NCBI RefSeq assembly: GCF_014654895.1
Contig: NZ_BNBE01000003.1
Span: 1,144,501 to 1,208,500, forward strand
Source: Streptomyces filamentosus
Lineage (GTDB): Bacteria > Actinomycetota > Actinomycetes > Streptomycetales > Streptomycetaceae
Length of the DNA stretch: 64,000 bases
Direction: 5' to 3'
The position numbers and the translations under genes are program-made. How positions within the stretch are numbered: position 1 is the stretch's first letter; each line of letters starts with the position of its first letter. Below are positions 52,944 through 60,837 of this stretch, one piece after another. The notes below the pieces were generated by a model. It saw only the letters and a program-made list of their open reading frames with translations. It made no database searches and was not told the origin of the DNA.

Positions 52944-53278
52944 TGTCGAACGCCGAGACGACCCCCGGGGCCGGCAAGCTGGTGCGCGACCGGATCCCGG
53001 AGATTATCCGGAACGACGGAGCCGATCCGGTCACCTATATCGCCGGGCCCGACGAGTATCGGGCCCGGCTGCGGGAGAAGCTGCGCGAGGAGGTCGCGGA
53101 GTTCCTGGAGGCGGACGACGTATCGGCGCCCGGTGAGCTTGCGGATGTGGCGGAGGTGCTGCTCGCGCTCGCTGCCGACCTCGGCATCAACCGGGAACAA
53201 CTGGAGGCGATTCGCGTCGCGAAGGCGAGCGAGCGAGGAGGTTTCGCCGGGCGGATCGTCTGGACGGGAAACCGCTGA
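52943..53278 (+). CDS. MazG-like nucleoside-triphosphate pyrophosphohydrolase
   Basis: A 111-residue all-helical protein, GKLVRDRIPEIIRNDGADPV then YRARLREKLREEVAEFLEAD and APGELADVAEVLLALAADLG. EEVAEF and ELADVAEVL supply the EExxE...ExxD metal-binding set of the MazG/HisE-like superfamily. The LVRDRIPEII opening is typical of the small phage- and island-borne subfamily. It would hydrolyse a (modified) nucleoside triphosphate to the monophosphate. The ATG at 52943 has GAGGAGAG upstream. It is divergent from the pPIWI_RE operon and could be a further defence component; that is inference. Confidence 0.85.
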   Translation: MSNAETTPGAGKLVRDRIPEIIRNDGADPVTYIAGPDEYRARLREKLREEVAEFLEADDVSAPGELADVAEVLLALAADLGINREQLEAIRVAKASERGGFAGRIVWTGNR

Positions 53279-53384
53279 TACGTGGCGGCGGGGTGCTCAC
53301 GCCCACAGCAGACGGCAGCCGGTCACGATCGTGGAAGGTTACGCGGCTGCGCAGCGCGATCTGAACGGTGTTTGGCCGTGCCCT

Positions 53385-54584
53385 CTACCAGTCGCGGCTC
53401 AGGTCTCCGGTTTCCGTGTCGAGCAGGCCGGGGAGTGTCGTCTCCGCCTTCATAGCAGCACGCAGGAGCCAGTCGTACGTCCGGATCGAGATCCGGTCGT
53501 TCGCGTCTCGGCGATCACGGATCTCGCGGGCGCTGTCCGTCACGTCTTCCCGCCCCATGATGATCAGCCCACGTGCGTCCACGGTGATGCCGGGGAGCGC
53601 CGCGCGGGCGGACAGAAGGTTGGTCTTCAGCCACTCGCGCCAGTCCTGGATCTGGTCGATGGCGTGGCGCAACGTGGGCGATTCGCGATGGTCGCCAACG
53701 TTCGTGAGCCGCGCGGTGGGGCTTTCCAGCTCGACGAGATGCCAACGTAGGCCCTCCGACGTCTGACTGGCGATGAGGAAGTCTGGGACGTACCTGTCGC
53801 CCAGACGAACCTGCGAGCGGACCCAGATCCCGTGGTGGCCAGCGATCACGTTCGCGAGCAGGGCTGGGTGGTTCTCCAGGACAACCTGCATGGGCCTTTC
53901 CGCAGTAGCCTTGTCCAATGCTTCCTGGAAAGCCTGGCAGTCTGCCAGCGAGGGGCGCCGCGGGACCTTCCAGGTGTCAAGCAGGGCCAGCTCACGGTTG
54001 CTGACGCGCTCGGGGTGCCGATCCTCGGCGACAGCCTCCTCGCGCGCCTTGGTCAGCAGCTCCCCGTGATCGCCGTCCCCCATCTTCACCAGCCGCTTGA
54101 CTGTGTGGGGCCATGCCCGACGTCCGAGGCCACCACGGAAGTTCAGCTGGCCGGTGAGACTGATCGAGCTGATCTGTCCGTACCGGTCCTCGTCGGGCTT
54201 CCTTCTCCGTACGGTGACGGCGACGTCCCCCACTTCGGGCTGTAGCCGTTCCAGGTGGTGGACTGTGCGCCGTGCCCAGGCGACTTCAAGCCACGCGTCC
54301 AGGAGGTTCCGGCTGCCTATCTCCTCGATGGCCGGGATACGAAGGCTGGTCTCGGCGGCCACACTGGCAAGGTAGTCATACTCCGGGTCGTCGATCCCCG
54401 GGTACTCCCGCAGGCGCAAGGGCTTCGTGAGCTGAGCCCGTAGCAGCGCGGCGGTTACTGGTGTGGGGGTGTCAGCAGCCAAGGGGATCATCAGCGTGTC
54501 CGCGAGCGCGAACTGCTCTGCGGTGGGTCCTGCGTACAGATGGCGGAGCTCGTCGGCGACCACCTGCCATGTCGTCTCAGCCAT
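53385..54584 (-). CDS. sduA: Shedu-type anti-phage nuclease (SduA, DUF4263)
   Basis: A 399-residue protein whose C-terminal half matches the Shedu/DUF4263 nuclease domain. GIWVRSQVRLGDRYVPDFLI and LRWHLVELESPTARLTN give the PD-x(n)-ExE/D-x-K-like core (Asp ~265, Glu ~283), followed by ALDQIQDWREWLK-type text (AIDQIQDWREWLKTNL) and DARGLIIMGREDVTDSA. The N-terminal half (residues 1-200) is variable, as in other Shedu proteins, and may sense infection. Shedu works as a single-gene system. ATG 54584 is taken as the start because MAETTWQVVADELRHLY begins an ordered region; another frame ends in overlap here. It converges on the MazG-like gene. Confidence 0.83.
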   Translation of the reverse strand: MAETTWQVVADELRHLYAGPTAEQFALADTLMIPLAADTPTPVTAALLRAQLTKPLRLREYPGIDDPEYDYLASVAAETSLRIPAIEEIGSRNLLDAWLEVAWARRTVHHLERLQPEVGDVAVTVRRRKPDEDRYGQISSISLTGQLNFRGGLGRRAWPHTVKRLVKMGDGDHGELLTKAREEAVAEDRHPERVSNRELALLDTWKVPRRPSLADCQAFQEALDKATAERPMQVVLENHPALLANVIAGHHGIWVRSQVRLGDRYVPDFLIASQTSEGLRWHLVELESPTARLTNVGDHRESPTLRHAIDQIQDWREWLKTNLLSARAALPGITVDARGLIIMGREDVTDSAREIRDRRDANDRISIRTYDWLLRAAMKAETTLPGLLDTETGDLSRDW

Positions 54585-54840
54585 CGGCCGCCGTGCCCTT
54601 CTTTGCGGAGAGTTCGATGGAGACCTGCTCGTCCTTCGGCGCTTCGCCATCCTGTATCTGGGCATCTTGACCGAGTCGTGGTCTTGGCCGCCATCTTGTC
54701 CCTCGTACGGGTGGCCATTACGACGTGGTCGTGCTGGCGCAGCTGTGGCATGGTCACGAGGTCGTCCAGACCGAGCGGGATGGAGGGGCCGATAGAGCTC
54801 TCCGAGAAGCGAGTGCGGGCGAGCCTGGGGTGATCCGGGC
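54577..54840 (-). pseudogene. Possible frameshifted small gene overlapping the Shedu start
   Basis: Immediately upstream of the Shedu gene one frame ends AQIQDGEAPKDEQVSIELSA plus KKGTAADG and a stop at 54577, overlapping the Shedu ATG by 8 bases, as a coupled upstream gene would. This frame has a TAA at about 54718 and no start. A second frame reads LARTRFSESSIGPSIPLG and LVTMPQLRQHDHVV, then MATRTRDKMAAKTTTRS, and could continue into the first through one frameshift near 54672. It could be a decayed partner gene. No family is recognised. Confidence 0.35.
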
Positions 54841-54920
54841 CGCGTCCGGATGACGACAGCGGGCTCTTACCGCACCGACTCAGTGTGCCGCACATATGTC
54901 CGGTGCGGCCGTGTGACGCT

Positions 54921-55430
54921 TCAGACGCTCTGATCAGACCGGTTGAGCCGCTTCTGTGTGTACAAGAAGAGACGGCAGACGTGCTCACGGAGCATATGCG
55001 GGTCGGCGCAGCAAACCCTTGCTAGTGAGGGCTCCCCGCTGCGGTTGGTCGGGTACCGCCCCTCGTCGCCCTTCGGGTCGCGCTCGTGCAGGTCTCGGAT
55101 GAACTGGACGATCAAGCGCTGGTCGTCGCCTTCTGCGAACAGGTCGTCACCGTTTTCGGCCAACTCGTCCAACATCTCTCCGAGGCGGTGGATGGCCTTC
55201 TGCCGCGGTCCGAGGAACGTCTTCAGCGACAGCTCGGCCAACTGCCGGGCCATGAAGAAGGCCGGCTGCGGGACCCCAGCGTCGATGAGCGCGAGGGAGC
55301 CCTGGAAGAACTCGCCGAGCGTGTCCTCGGGTGCGTTCGCACAGTGGGCGCGGGACAGGCACAACGCGTCAGGCGACTCGTGGTCGGTGTCCATGTCACC
55401 GAACGGGCTCAGATAGGACATGCCAGGCAT
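54921..55430 (-). CDS. HEPN-like hypothetical protein
   Basis: A 169-residue helical protein. FFMARQLAELSLKTFLGPRQ followed by KAIHRLGEMLDELAENGDDL resembles the HEPN-fold pattern (a helix carrying an A-E/K-x-LK motif, then a His at the start of the next helix); RQKAIH has R-x4-H spacing. HEPN proteins are often RNases in toxin-antitoxin and defence systems, and a partner gene is not obvious here. The start is uncertain: ATG 55430 and ATG 55421 are both possible. It lies between the Shedu gene and the conjugative backbone. Confidence 0.5.
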   Translation of the reverse strand: MPGMSYLSPFGDMDTDHESPDALCLSRAHCANAPEDTLGEFFQGSLALIDAGVPQPAFFMARQLAELSLKTFLGPRQKAIHRLGEMLDELAENGDDLFAEGDDQRLIVQFIRDLHERDPKGDEGRYPTNRSGEPSLARVCCADPHMLREHVCRLFLYTQKRLNRSDQSV

Positions 55431-55536
55431 TGTGCATCGTCGGGATGCCCGGAGGAGAACGTTTTCCTGGTCGAAAAGCCTCCTGCGCCAGTTCAAGCAG
55501 AGGCATCCAGCACGGTCTTAAGATCGCGGTCGCCAG

Positions 55537-56817
55537 TCACCGGCGCGCCGCCCGCGGTCGCGGTTCGGCCGCCGGCAGTCGAAGTGCAGGTGCCTGCCGC
55601 GGCGCGGGGGTGGGTATGGCGACGAGGGTCGTGGCGGTGGACACGAGGTCGGCAAGGAGATCTCCGCCCACGCCGGCGGATAGGCGGATCGTCCATGCTG
55701 CGCGGTCGAGGTCGTCTCCGCCATACAGCATCCAACGGTCGGTCGTGGAGTGCGGGGTGTGCTCGAAGGCGATGGCGCCGGCTGCCGTCCAGGTGGTGTG
55801 GGTGGGGTGGCTCGCTGGGTGCCATCCGGCGTCTCGGAGGACAGCGTGTGCTTCCCGGGCGGTGAGGGGCGGGGTGTCGAGGTACTGGAGCATCGTGTGG
55901 ACCAGGGCGACTGGTGTGCCGGTGGTCATAGTGGCGTGCCAGAGGCGCTCGCCGCCGGGCCCGTCGTACTCGGCGATCGTCAAGGCGATGTCGGTACGGC
56001 GCCGAGCCTCGTGGTCGAACTCGGCCCGTACAACCAGGGATTCGTGGGAGGCGATGGTCGTCTCGTCGAAGGGACGGTACTTCTCCCACTGGTTCTCGTC
56101 GTCGAAGAGGGCGGCGAGGAACGCCTCGTGCTCGCCGGGCTCCGCGGCCGGAGGCTCGGCCACGGGCGCGGAGGTCTCCTCGGTGGTGGACGGGGTCGTG
56201 CCCGTGCGGAGCCGGCGGACGGCCTGTTCGAGGTCGGTGAGCGGGGCGGGGCCGGGGCGGACGGTGACGGAGTAGAGCCGGTGAAACTCGGCGACGGCCT
56301 CGGCTTCGGTGGCGAACGTGCGGTCGGTCTCCTGCCGGAGGTGGTTCTCGCCGTGGAGGTGTACGTGCCTCCGGACCCCTTCCTTGTAGGAGCCGACGGC
56401 GACGGTGGTGTGGCCGTCGTGGGCGTGCAGGTGGATGGTCAGGCGGCCTTCGGCAATGTCGTCGTGGATGCGCTGGGCCGCGGCGCCGACCTCGCGGACA
56501 TCCGCACGGGAACACCAGGGCATGGAGTAGTTCGCCCAGGTCCACTCCGTGTCGAGTTCCTCCTGGAGGGCGGGGTCGATCTCGGTGGTGAAGCCGTACC
56601 GCCGGAGCTGTTCGGCGGCCTGGGCGGTGTAGTGGGGCTCCTCGTGGTCTATGCGGGCCAGGACCATCGTGGTCGGGCCGGTGCTGCGGAAGCCGTGGTC
56701 GTGGAGGTGGGAGCGGGCGGCGTCGGCCGTGGGGCCCGTCGTGGTGGCGATGACGGCGGGCTGGTGGTCGGGGTGGAGGGCGAAGCGGACGTGGGAGTCG
56801 GCGGGGGCGTACGGCAT
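55537..56817 (-). CDS. Hypothetical protein of the mobile-element backbone, 426 residues
   Basis: I do not recognise a named family. The protein seems built from three ~120-residue alpha/beta units: HVRFALHPDHQPAVIATT with FRSTGPTTMVLARIDH; LTIHLHAHDGHTTVAVGSYK; and IALTIAEYDGPGGERLWHAT plus WTAAGAIAFEHTPHSTTDRW. The repeated pattern of two beta strands and a helix hints at an internal duplication. No catalytic motif is evident. It lies 16 bases after the DnaB-N gene in the same leftward transcription unit. Start ATG 56817 is the natural one. Confidence 0.6.
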   Translation of the reverse strand: MPYAPADSHVRFALHPDHQPAVIATTTGPTADAARSHLHDHGFRSTGPTTMVLARIDHEEPHYTAQAAEQLRRYGFTTEIDPALQEELDTEWTWANYSMPWCSRADVREVGAAAQRIHDDIAEGRLTIHLHAHDGHTTVAVGSYKEGVRRHVHLHGENHLRQETDRTFATEAEAVAEFHRLYSVTVRPGPAPLTDLEQAVRRLRTGTTPSTTEETSAPVAEPPAAEPGEHEAFLAALFDDENQWEKYRPFDETTIASHESLVVRAEFDHEARRRTDIALTIAEYDGPGGERLWHATMTTGTPVALVHTMLQYLDTPPLTAREAHAVLRDAGWHPASHPTHTTWTAAGAIAFEHTPHSTTDRWMLYGGDDLDRAAWTIRLSAGVGGDLLADLVSTATTLVAIPTPAPRQAPALRLPAAEPRPRAARR

Positions 56818-56833
56818 CGGGTCCTTCGGTGGG

Positions 56834-57979
56834 TCAGGGGGTTCGGCCGGCGGCGGCCCGTGCGGCGGGCCGCGCAGAAGGCGGCGAGGCGACGGGGGCG
56901 CGGCGCGTCGAGGGTCCGGCGCGTGTGGTGGGCGCGGCCCGCGCTCGCTGGGGCAGCGGCCGGCCGGTGGCGTGCTGCCAGCGGGTACGGACGGCGCCGA
57001 TGTCGGCGAGGGTTCGGCGGGCAGCGGCGACGAGCTGGAACGGTGTGTTCATCGGGTCGTCGGAGTACGCCTGGATGCGGCGGGCAGCGTCGTCCACCGT
57101 GCTCAGGAGGGAGCGGGTAAGGGCGCGTTGGCTCCAGTGTTCGACGGAGCCTGCGGGTTCGGCGAGCAGACGCAGTACGTCGCTCGGCTCGCTTCCGTCG
57201 TGCAGGAGGCCGCGCTGTTGGGCTTTCCACAGGACGGTGACGGGGTCGACGGGCTCGTGGCGGCGGACGAGGGTGGTGAGGCACTGCCACAGGCCGGCGT
57301 GCAGGGGTTGGGTGAAGTCCTCGGGCAGCAGCCACCGTACGGACTCGATGTCGGCGGGGCGGGCGGCGGCGGTCGCGAGCAGCAACTGCTCCTCCTCCGC
57401 CGCCTCGGTGTGGTCGGGCACGACGGCCGGCGGGGACACAGGCGTCCGGGGCAGGACGCCGCCGCGGGGCGGGAAGCGTGTGGCGATTTCGTCCACGACC
57501 GCGGCGAGCGCGTCGGCCTCGGCGACCACCGACGGGACGGGCTCCGGGAGGGAGGCGTCGTGGGCGGTCTGGAGGAGGTGCTCAGCGGCGGCACGTAGCC
57601 GGCGGCGGGCGTGCTCGGCCTCGACCATCCGCGCGTAGGCCGCCGCGTGCCTCGGCCAGGGACAGACCTGGATGAGGGTGTGCAGGTAGGAGGCGGTCAA
57701 GCCGCGTGCCTGCTCCCGGCCCGAGGTGAGCACCTTGTTGAGCCACGTGGTGTTCCTCGCGTGCTCATCTGGTTCGGGCGGCGGCAGGGCGTTGATCGCG
57801 GCGAACAGGCTGGCGTGCGCGGCGGTGGAGAACGAGTCGGCGCAGATCCCGGTCACGTCGCCGAGACGTCGCGGATCGAGAAGAAGGGCGCCGAGGAGGG
57901 CTTGCTCGGCGTGGAACACCGGCGGCGGCGCCGGGGTCGGGTCGAGGTCGTCCTCGTCGGGTTCGGGGCTGTGGGGCAT
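56834..57979 (-). CDS. DnaB N-terminal-domain protein (replicative-helicase N-domain, no ATPase)
   Basis: A 381-residue protein with two helical DnaB-N-like units: FHAEQALLGALLLDPRRLGD at ~residues 20-40, and EEEQLLLATAAARPADIE with WLLPEDFTQPLHAGLWQCLT at ~170-215. No Walker A or RecA-type core follows, so it lacks helicase activity by itself. It is probably an element-borne replication accessory that loads or interferes with DnaB. The C-terminal ~80 residues are Ala/Arg/Pro-rich. ATG 57979 overlaps the methyltransferase stop (TGATG), so the two are translationally coupled. Confidence 0.7.
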   Translation of the reverse strand: MPHSPEPDEDDLDPTPAPPPVFHAEQALLGALLLDPRRLGDVTGICADSFSTAAHASLFAAINALPPPEPDEHARNTTWLNKVLTSGREQARGLTASYLHTLIQVCPWPRHAAAYARMVEAEHARRRLRAAAEHLLQTAHDASLPEPVPSVVAEADALAAVVDEIATRFPPRGGVLPRTPVSPPAVVPDHTEAAEEEQLLLATAAARPADIESVRWLLPEDFTQPLHAGLWQCLTTLVRRHEPVDPVTVLWKAQQRGLLHDGSEPSDVLRLLAEPAGSVEHWSQRALTRSLLSTVDDAARRIQAYSDDPMNTPFQLVAAARRTLADIGAVRTRWQHATGRPLPQRARAAPTTRAGPSTRRAPVASPPSARPAARAAAGRTP

Positions 57980-59268
57980 CAAGCGGCCAGGGCGAAGTCG
58001 GTCGGGTCGAGGGTGACGCCGAGGTGCGGGGCGAGGAGGTGAGCGGCCAGACGCGGGGGGACCGCGTTGCCGATCTGCGAGAACTGCTGGCCTTTGTTCC
58101 CGGCCCACGGGTAGTCGCCGGGGAAGGTCTGCAACAGGCCGGCCTCGCGAGCGGTGATCCGGATCGGCTCCGGCACCGCGGGCACGTCCCCGTCCTGCGG
58201 CGACGTCGGGACCGGTTCGGCGACCCAGGTGCACTCGTTGGCGCGGTGTCCGAAGAACAGCGTGCCGGCCGGCTCCTCGATGGACCGGACGGTGGCGTTG
58301 GCCTGGTTGTTGCTGCGCAGAGACCACGACCAGCGATGCGCCTCGGCTGTGAACGTCGGCGCCGGGGCGGTGGCGGCACGGTTCTCGCGGGTGCCGTGCC
58401 GGGCAGTCCACCCTGCGCCTTCGCGGCGGGAGTTCAGGATCACTCCGTCCGGATGCGGCATCCAGGTGCCGCGCTCCCGCGCGTCGCTGAGGGTCTTGCG
58501 GGAACCTGACGGGAACGGTTCGGGTCCGCCGCCCGGCCCGCCGCCGGCGCAGACGGTCGGGACGGGGCGGTCGGTCGCTCCCCAGCCGAGGGCCTCGGCC
58601 ATGGACACCCAGCGGGCGCGGCCCGGCCCGAAGAGGCTCTCGGGTTCGGCGATCTGGGCGTGGGTCGGCGTCGGGGGTTCGGCGGTACGGACGCGGGAGG
58701 CGAGCAGGATCGCCCGCCGCCGGGTCTGCGGCACCCCGTAGTCCGCGGAGTTGAGGATGCCGCACCACACGGAGAAGCCCCAGGACCTCAGGATCTGCGC
58801 GTACTGCTTCCACAGCGGCAGCACGTCAGGGACCTCCTCCATGGCCACCCACTCCGGCTCGCCCACCGTGTTCAGGGCGTGGAGGTAGCGCATCGGCTCG
58901 GCCGCGAGCAGGGAGCGTTCGTCGCGACAGGCGGCCAGGAGCTTGGTGCGGGTGTCGAGGCCGGCGGCGAGATCGGCGACTGCCTGGTGGACGAGTGGCT
59001 GGTCCACCAGGCCGAGGCGCTTGCCCGCCATGGACCATGCCTGGCACGGCGGCGAAGCGATGAACCCCCGGACCTTGCCGGCGAAGATCCATGCCGGGTA
59101 CATCGCCACATCGGTGCGGATCGTCAACAGGCCGGCCGCCGCCCTGGTCTTGCAGGCCCATTCGTCCCATTCCAGCCCGACGTCGCGGATCCCGAATCGG
59201 TGCAGGGGGACGCTCCAGCCACCGGGCCCGGCGAACAGGTCGAGCACGAGCCCCTTCGGCGGGATCAC
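57979..59268 (-). CDS. C5-cytosine DNA methyltransferase
   Basis: A 429-residue DNA (cytosine-5) methyltransferase. Motif I is LVLDLFAGPGGWSVPLHRFG, motif IV is IASPPCQAWSMAG with the catalytic Cys (~residue 74), motif VI appears as MEEVPDV (EEV for ENV), motif VIII as YGVPQTRRRAILLAS, and motif X as FSQIGNAVPPRLAAHL. The target-recognition region lies between VIII and IX. The GTG start at 59268 overlaps the PP-loop gene stop by GTGA. No restriction enzyme is adjacent, so it may be an orphan or part of a modification pair with the PP-loop protein. Confidence 0.88.
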   Translation of the reverse strand: MIPPKGLVLDLFAGPGGWSVPLHRFGIRDVGLEWDEWACKTRAAAGLLTIRTDVAMYPAWIFAGKVRGFIASPPCQAWSMAGKRLGLVDQPLVHQAVADLAAGLDTRTKLLAACRDERSLLAAEPMRYLHALNTVGEPEWVAMEEVPDVLPLWKQYAQILRSWGFSVWCGILNSADYGVPQTRRRAILLASRVRTAEPPTPTHAQIAEPESLFGPGRARWVSMAEALGWGATDRPVPTVCAGGGPGGGPEPFPSGSRKTLSDARERGTWMPHPDGVILNSRREGAGWTARHGTRENRAATAPAPTFTAEAHRWSWSLRSNNQANATVRSIEEPAGTLFFGHRANECTWVAEPVPTSPQDGDVPAVPEPIRITAREAGLLQTFPGDYPWAGNKGQQFSQIGNAVPPRLAAHLLAPHLGVTLDPTDFALAA

Positions 59269-60179
59269 GACGCGAGACCGAAGTCGTCCTGCTCGGCGTC
59301 GCCGCGGCAGCTCCAGGGGGAGCAGCCGTTCACCACGCCCAGCTCGGCGGCCTCGGCTTCGGCGTCGTCGAGGGCGGCGCGCTCGGCCCTGGTGACGTGG
59401 TCGATCGGGGCCTCGCCGAGCGGGACGCGCGAGCGGTGCAGGAACGCCTGGCCCAGCAGGGTGTTCCCGGTGGCGTTGGCGCGGGCGTTGCCCTTGCGGA
59501 TGGCCGCGTCGAACTCGACGACGTCCTCCCACTCCGAGGGCGAGGTGTCGCGAATTTTTCGCCACTGGGAATTTCCGTGATAAGGGCAGCCGAGGCACGA
59601 GGATTTCGGGGTGTCGGCCAGGCCGAGGGAGGCGAGATAGCGGACGCAGTCGGAACGCGACCAGCCCATGTCGATCAGTGGATGCCGGTTTTGCATGTAC
59701 TTCACGTCGGCGTCCTTGGCGCGATGGAACTCGTCGGTGGATATGCCGATCCACTGCTCGACGAAGACCCCCTTAGGAACCGGGGCCGGATAGGGGTAGC
59801 CGAGAATTTCGCGGATCTTCCCTTTGATCGGCTTTACCTTATATTCCCCGGTGCACTGGCGCCTCGTCATCCCAGGTCGGCCGTCCTTGTTCAGGATGTA
59901 GAGGGGCATGGAGGCGAAGCGGTGGTCCGGGTTCAGGGCATCGTCGCGAATATTTCCCGAGGAGACCCGGAGGATCGGTATTCCGGCAAGTTCTGCTATC
60001 TCGCGTTCGAGGCGGTCGAGATGGCGGTAGACGGCTTCTGGTTCCCATCCTGTGTCGGCGAAGATCGCGTAGTCGATCTTGGGGAGAATTCCTTCTGCCG
60101 AGAGTGCGAGGAGTGCGCTGGACTGCACTCCGGCTCCGAGGGAAAGGGCGCGATACTGAGGGGAGGGGGAATGTGAAAT
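59265..60179 (-). CDS. PP-loop ATPase / PAPS-reductase-like protein
   Basis: A protein of about 288-304 residues of the adenine nucleotide alpha-hydrolase (PAPS reductase, DndC-like) superfamily. The PP-loop LSLGAGVQSSALLALSAEG is followed by YAIFADTGWEPEAVYRHLDR. The later Cys pair in SSCLGCPYHGNSQW and the CTGEYKVKP segment resemble cysteine-rich members. A GTG at 60128 gives the shortest frame but cuts the PP-loop; an ATT at 60179, six bases after AAGGA, would restore it, and I use that with doubt. The end overlaps the methyltransferase start by GTGA. Function may be sulfur or other activation in DNA or nucleotide modification. Confidence 0.72.
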   Translation of the reverse strand: MSHSPSPQYRALSLGAGVQSSALLALSAEGILPKIDYAIFADTGWEPEAVYRHLDRLEREIAELAGIPILRVSSGNIRDDALNPDHRFASMPLYILNKDGRPGMTRRQCTGEYKVKPIKGKIREILGYPYPAPVPKGVFVEQWIGISTDEFHRAKDADVKYMQNRHPLIDMGWSRSDCVRYLASLGLADTPKSSCLGCPYHGNSQWRKIRDTSPSEWEDVVEFDAAIRKGNARANATGNTLLGQAFLHRSRVPLGEAPIDHVTRAERAALDDAEAEAAELGVVNGCSPWSCRGDAEQDDFGLAS

Positions 60180-60231
60180 GTGAATTCCTTGGGCGGGGTG
60201 AAAGGGGAGCGTCGCGAAGGGTGCAGACGCG

Positions 60232-60774
60232 TCAGCGGCTCTTCGCCGCGCGGGGCGTGACGGCGGGAGGCGCGGGGGGAAGGGAGGGCAGGGCGGAGCC
60301 GGCCCGGAGAGCGCGGCCGGGAGTTCCCGGCTGGAGACGAGAGGGCGAGGGCATCAACTTGACGGCAGCATCCCGGAGTTCGATGGCCGCTGCGTCGAGG
60401 ATCTCGTCGGCCGCCTCGCAGCACCCGGACACCGTCTCGTTGACCTCCTGGCGCGGAAGCTCCAGGTTCGGCGGGCTGCCCCGGTGCGCGGGATGGGTGG
60501 TGAAGTTGTAGTGCGCGATCTCCGCGTGCATGCGGCCGAGTTCTGTCAACGCCTCACCCAGCGGGGCGACGGCGTTGCTGTACGCCTGGAGGGCCGCCTT
60601 CGTCGGCCCTCCGGACATCAGGTCGGACAAGCAGTGCTTGATCTGGGCGCTCACGGCTGTGGTGATGCCGATCAAGTCCTCGACGCGGGCGGAGACGCTG
60701 TCCACGGCCGGGATCGAAGGTGCTGGCGGCAGGGTCCGCAGCTGGAACCGGAGGCGGTCGATCTGGTCGGCCAT
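60232..60774 (-). CDS. Hypothetical helical protein, 180 residues
   Basis: I do not recognise a family. The first 130 residues are predicted helical (RVEDLIGITTAVSAQIKHCL, AVAPLGEALTELGRMHAEIA, CCEAADEILDAAAIELRDAA); the last 45 are a Pro/Ala/Arg tail (LPSLPPAPPAVTPRAAKSR). It might be a small structural or partitioning protein of the element. It is followed by the PP-loop gene on the same strand. Confidence 0.55.
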   Translation of the reverse strand: MADQIDRLRFQLRTLPPAPSIPAVDSVSARVEDLIGITTAVSAQIKHCLSDLMSGGPTKAALQAYSNAVAPLGEALTELGRMHAEIAHYNFTTHPAHRGSPPNLELPRQEVNETVSGCCEAADEILDAAAIELRDAAVKLMPSPSRLQPGTPGRALRAGSALPSLPPAPPAVTPRAAKSR

Positions 60775-60837
60775 GTCGTAGAGGGCGAGTGCATGAGGGA
60801 AGTCGGGCAGGACGGTCTCCTTGTGCGGGTGTTTCGG

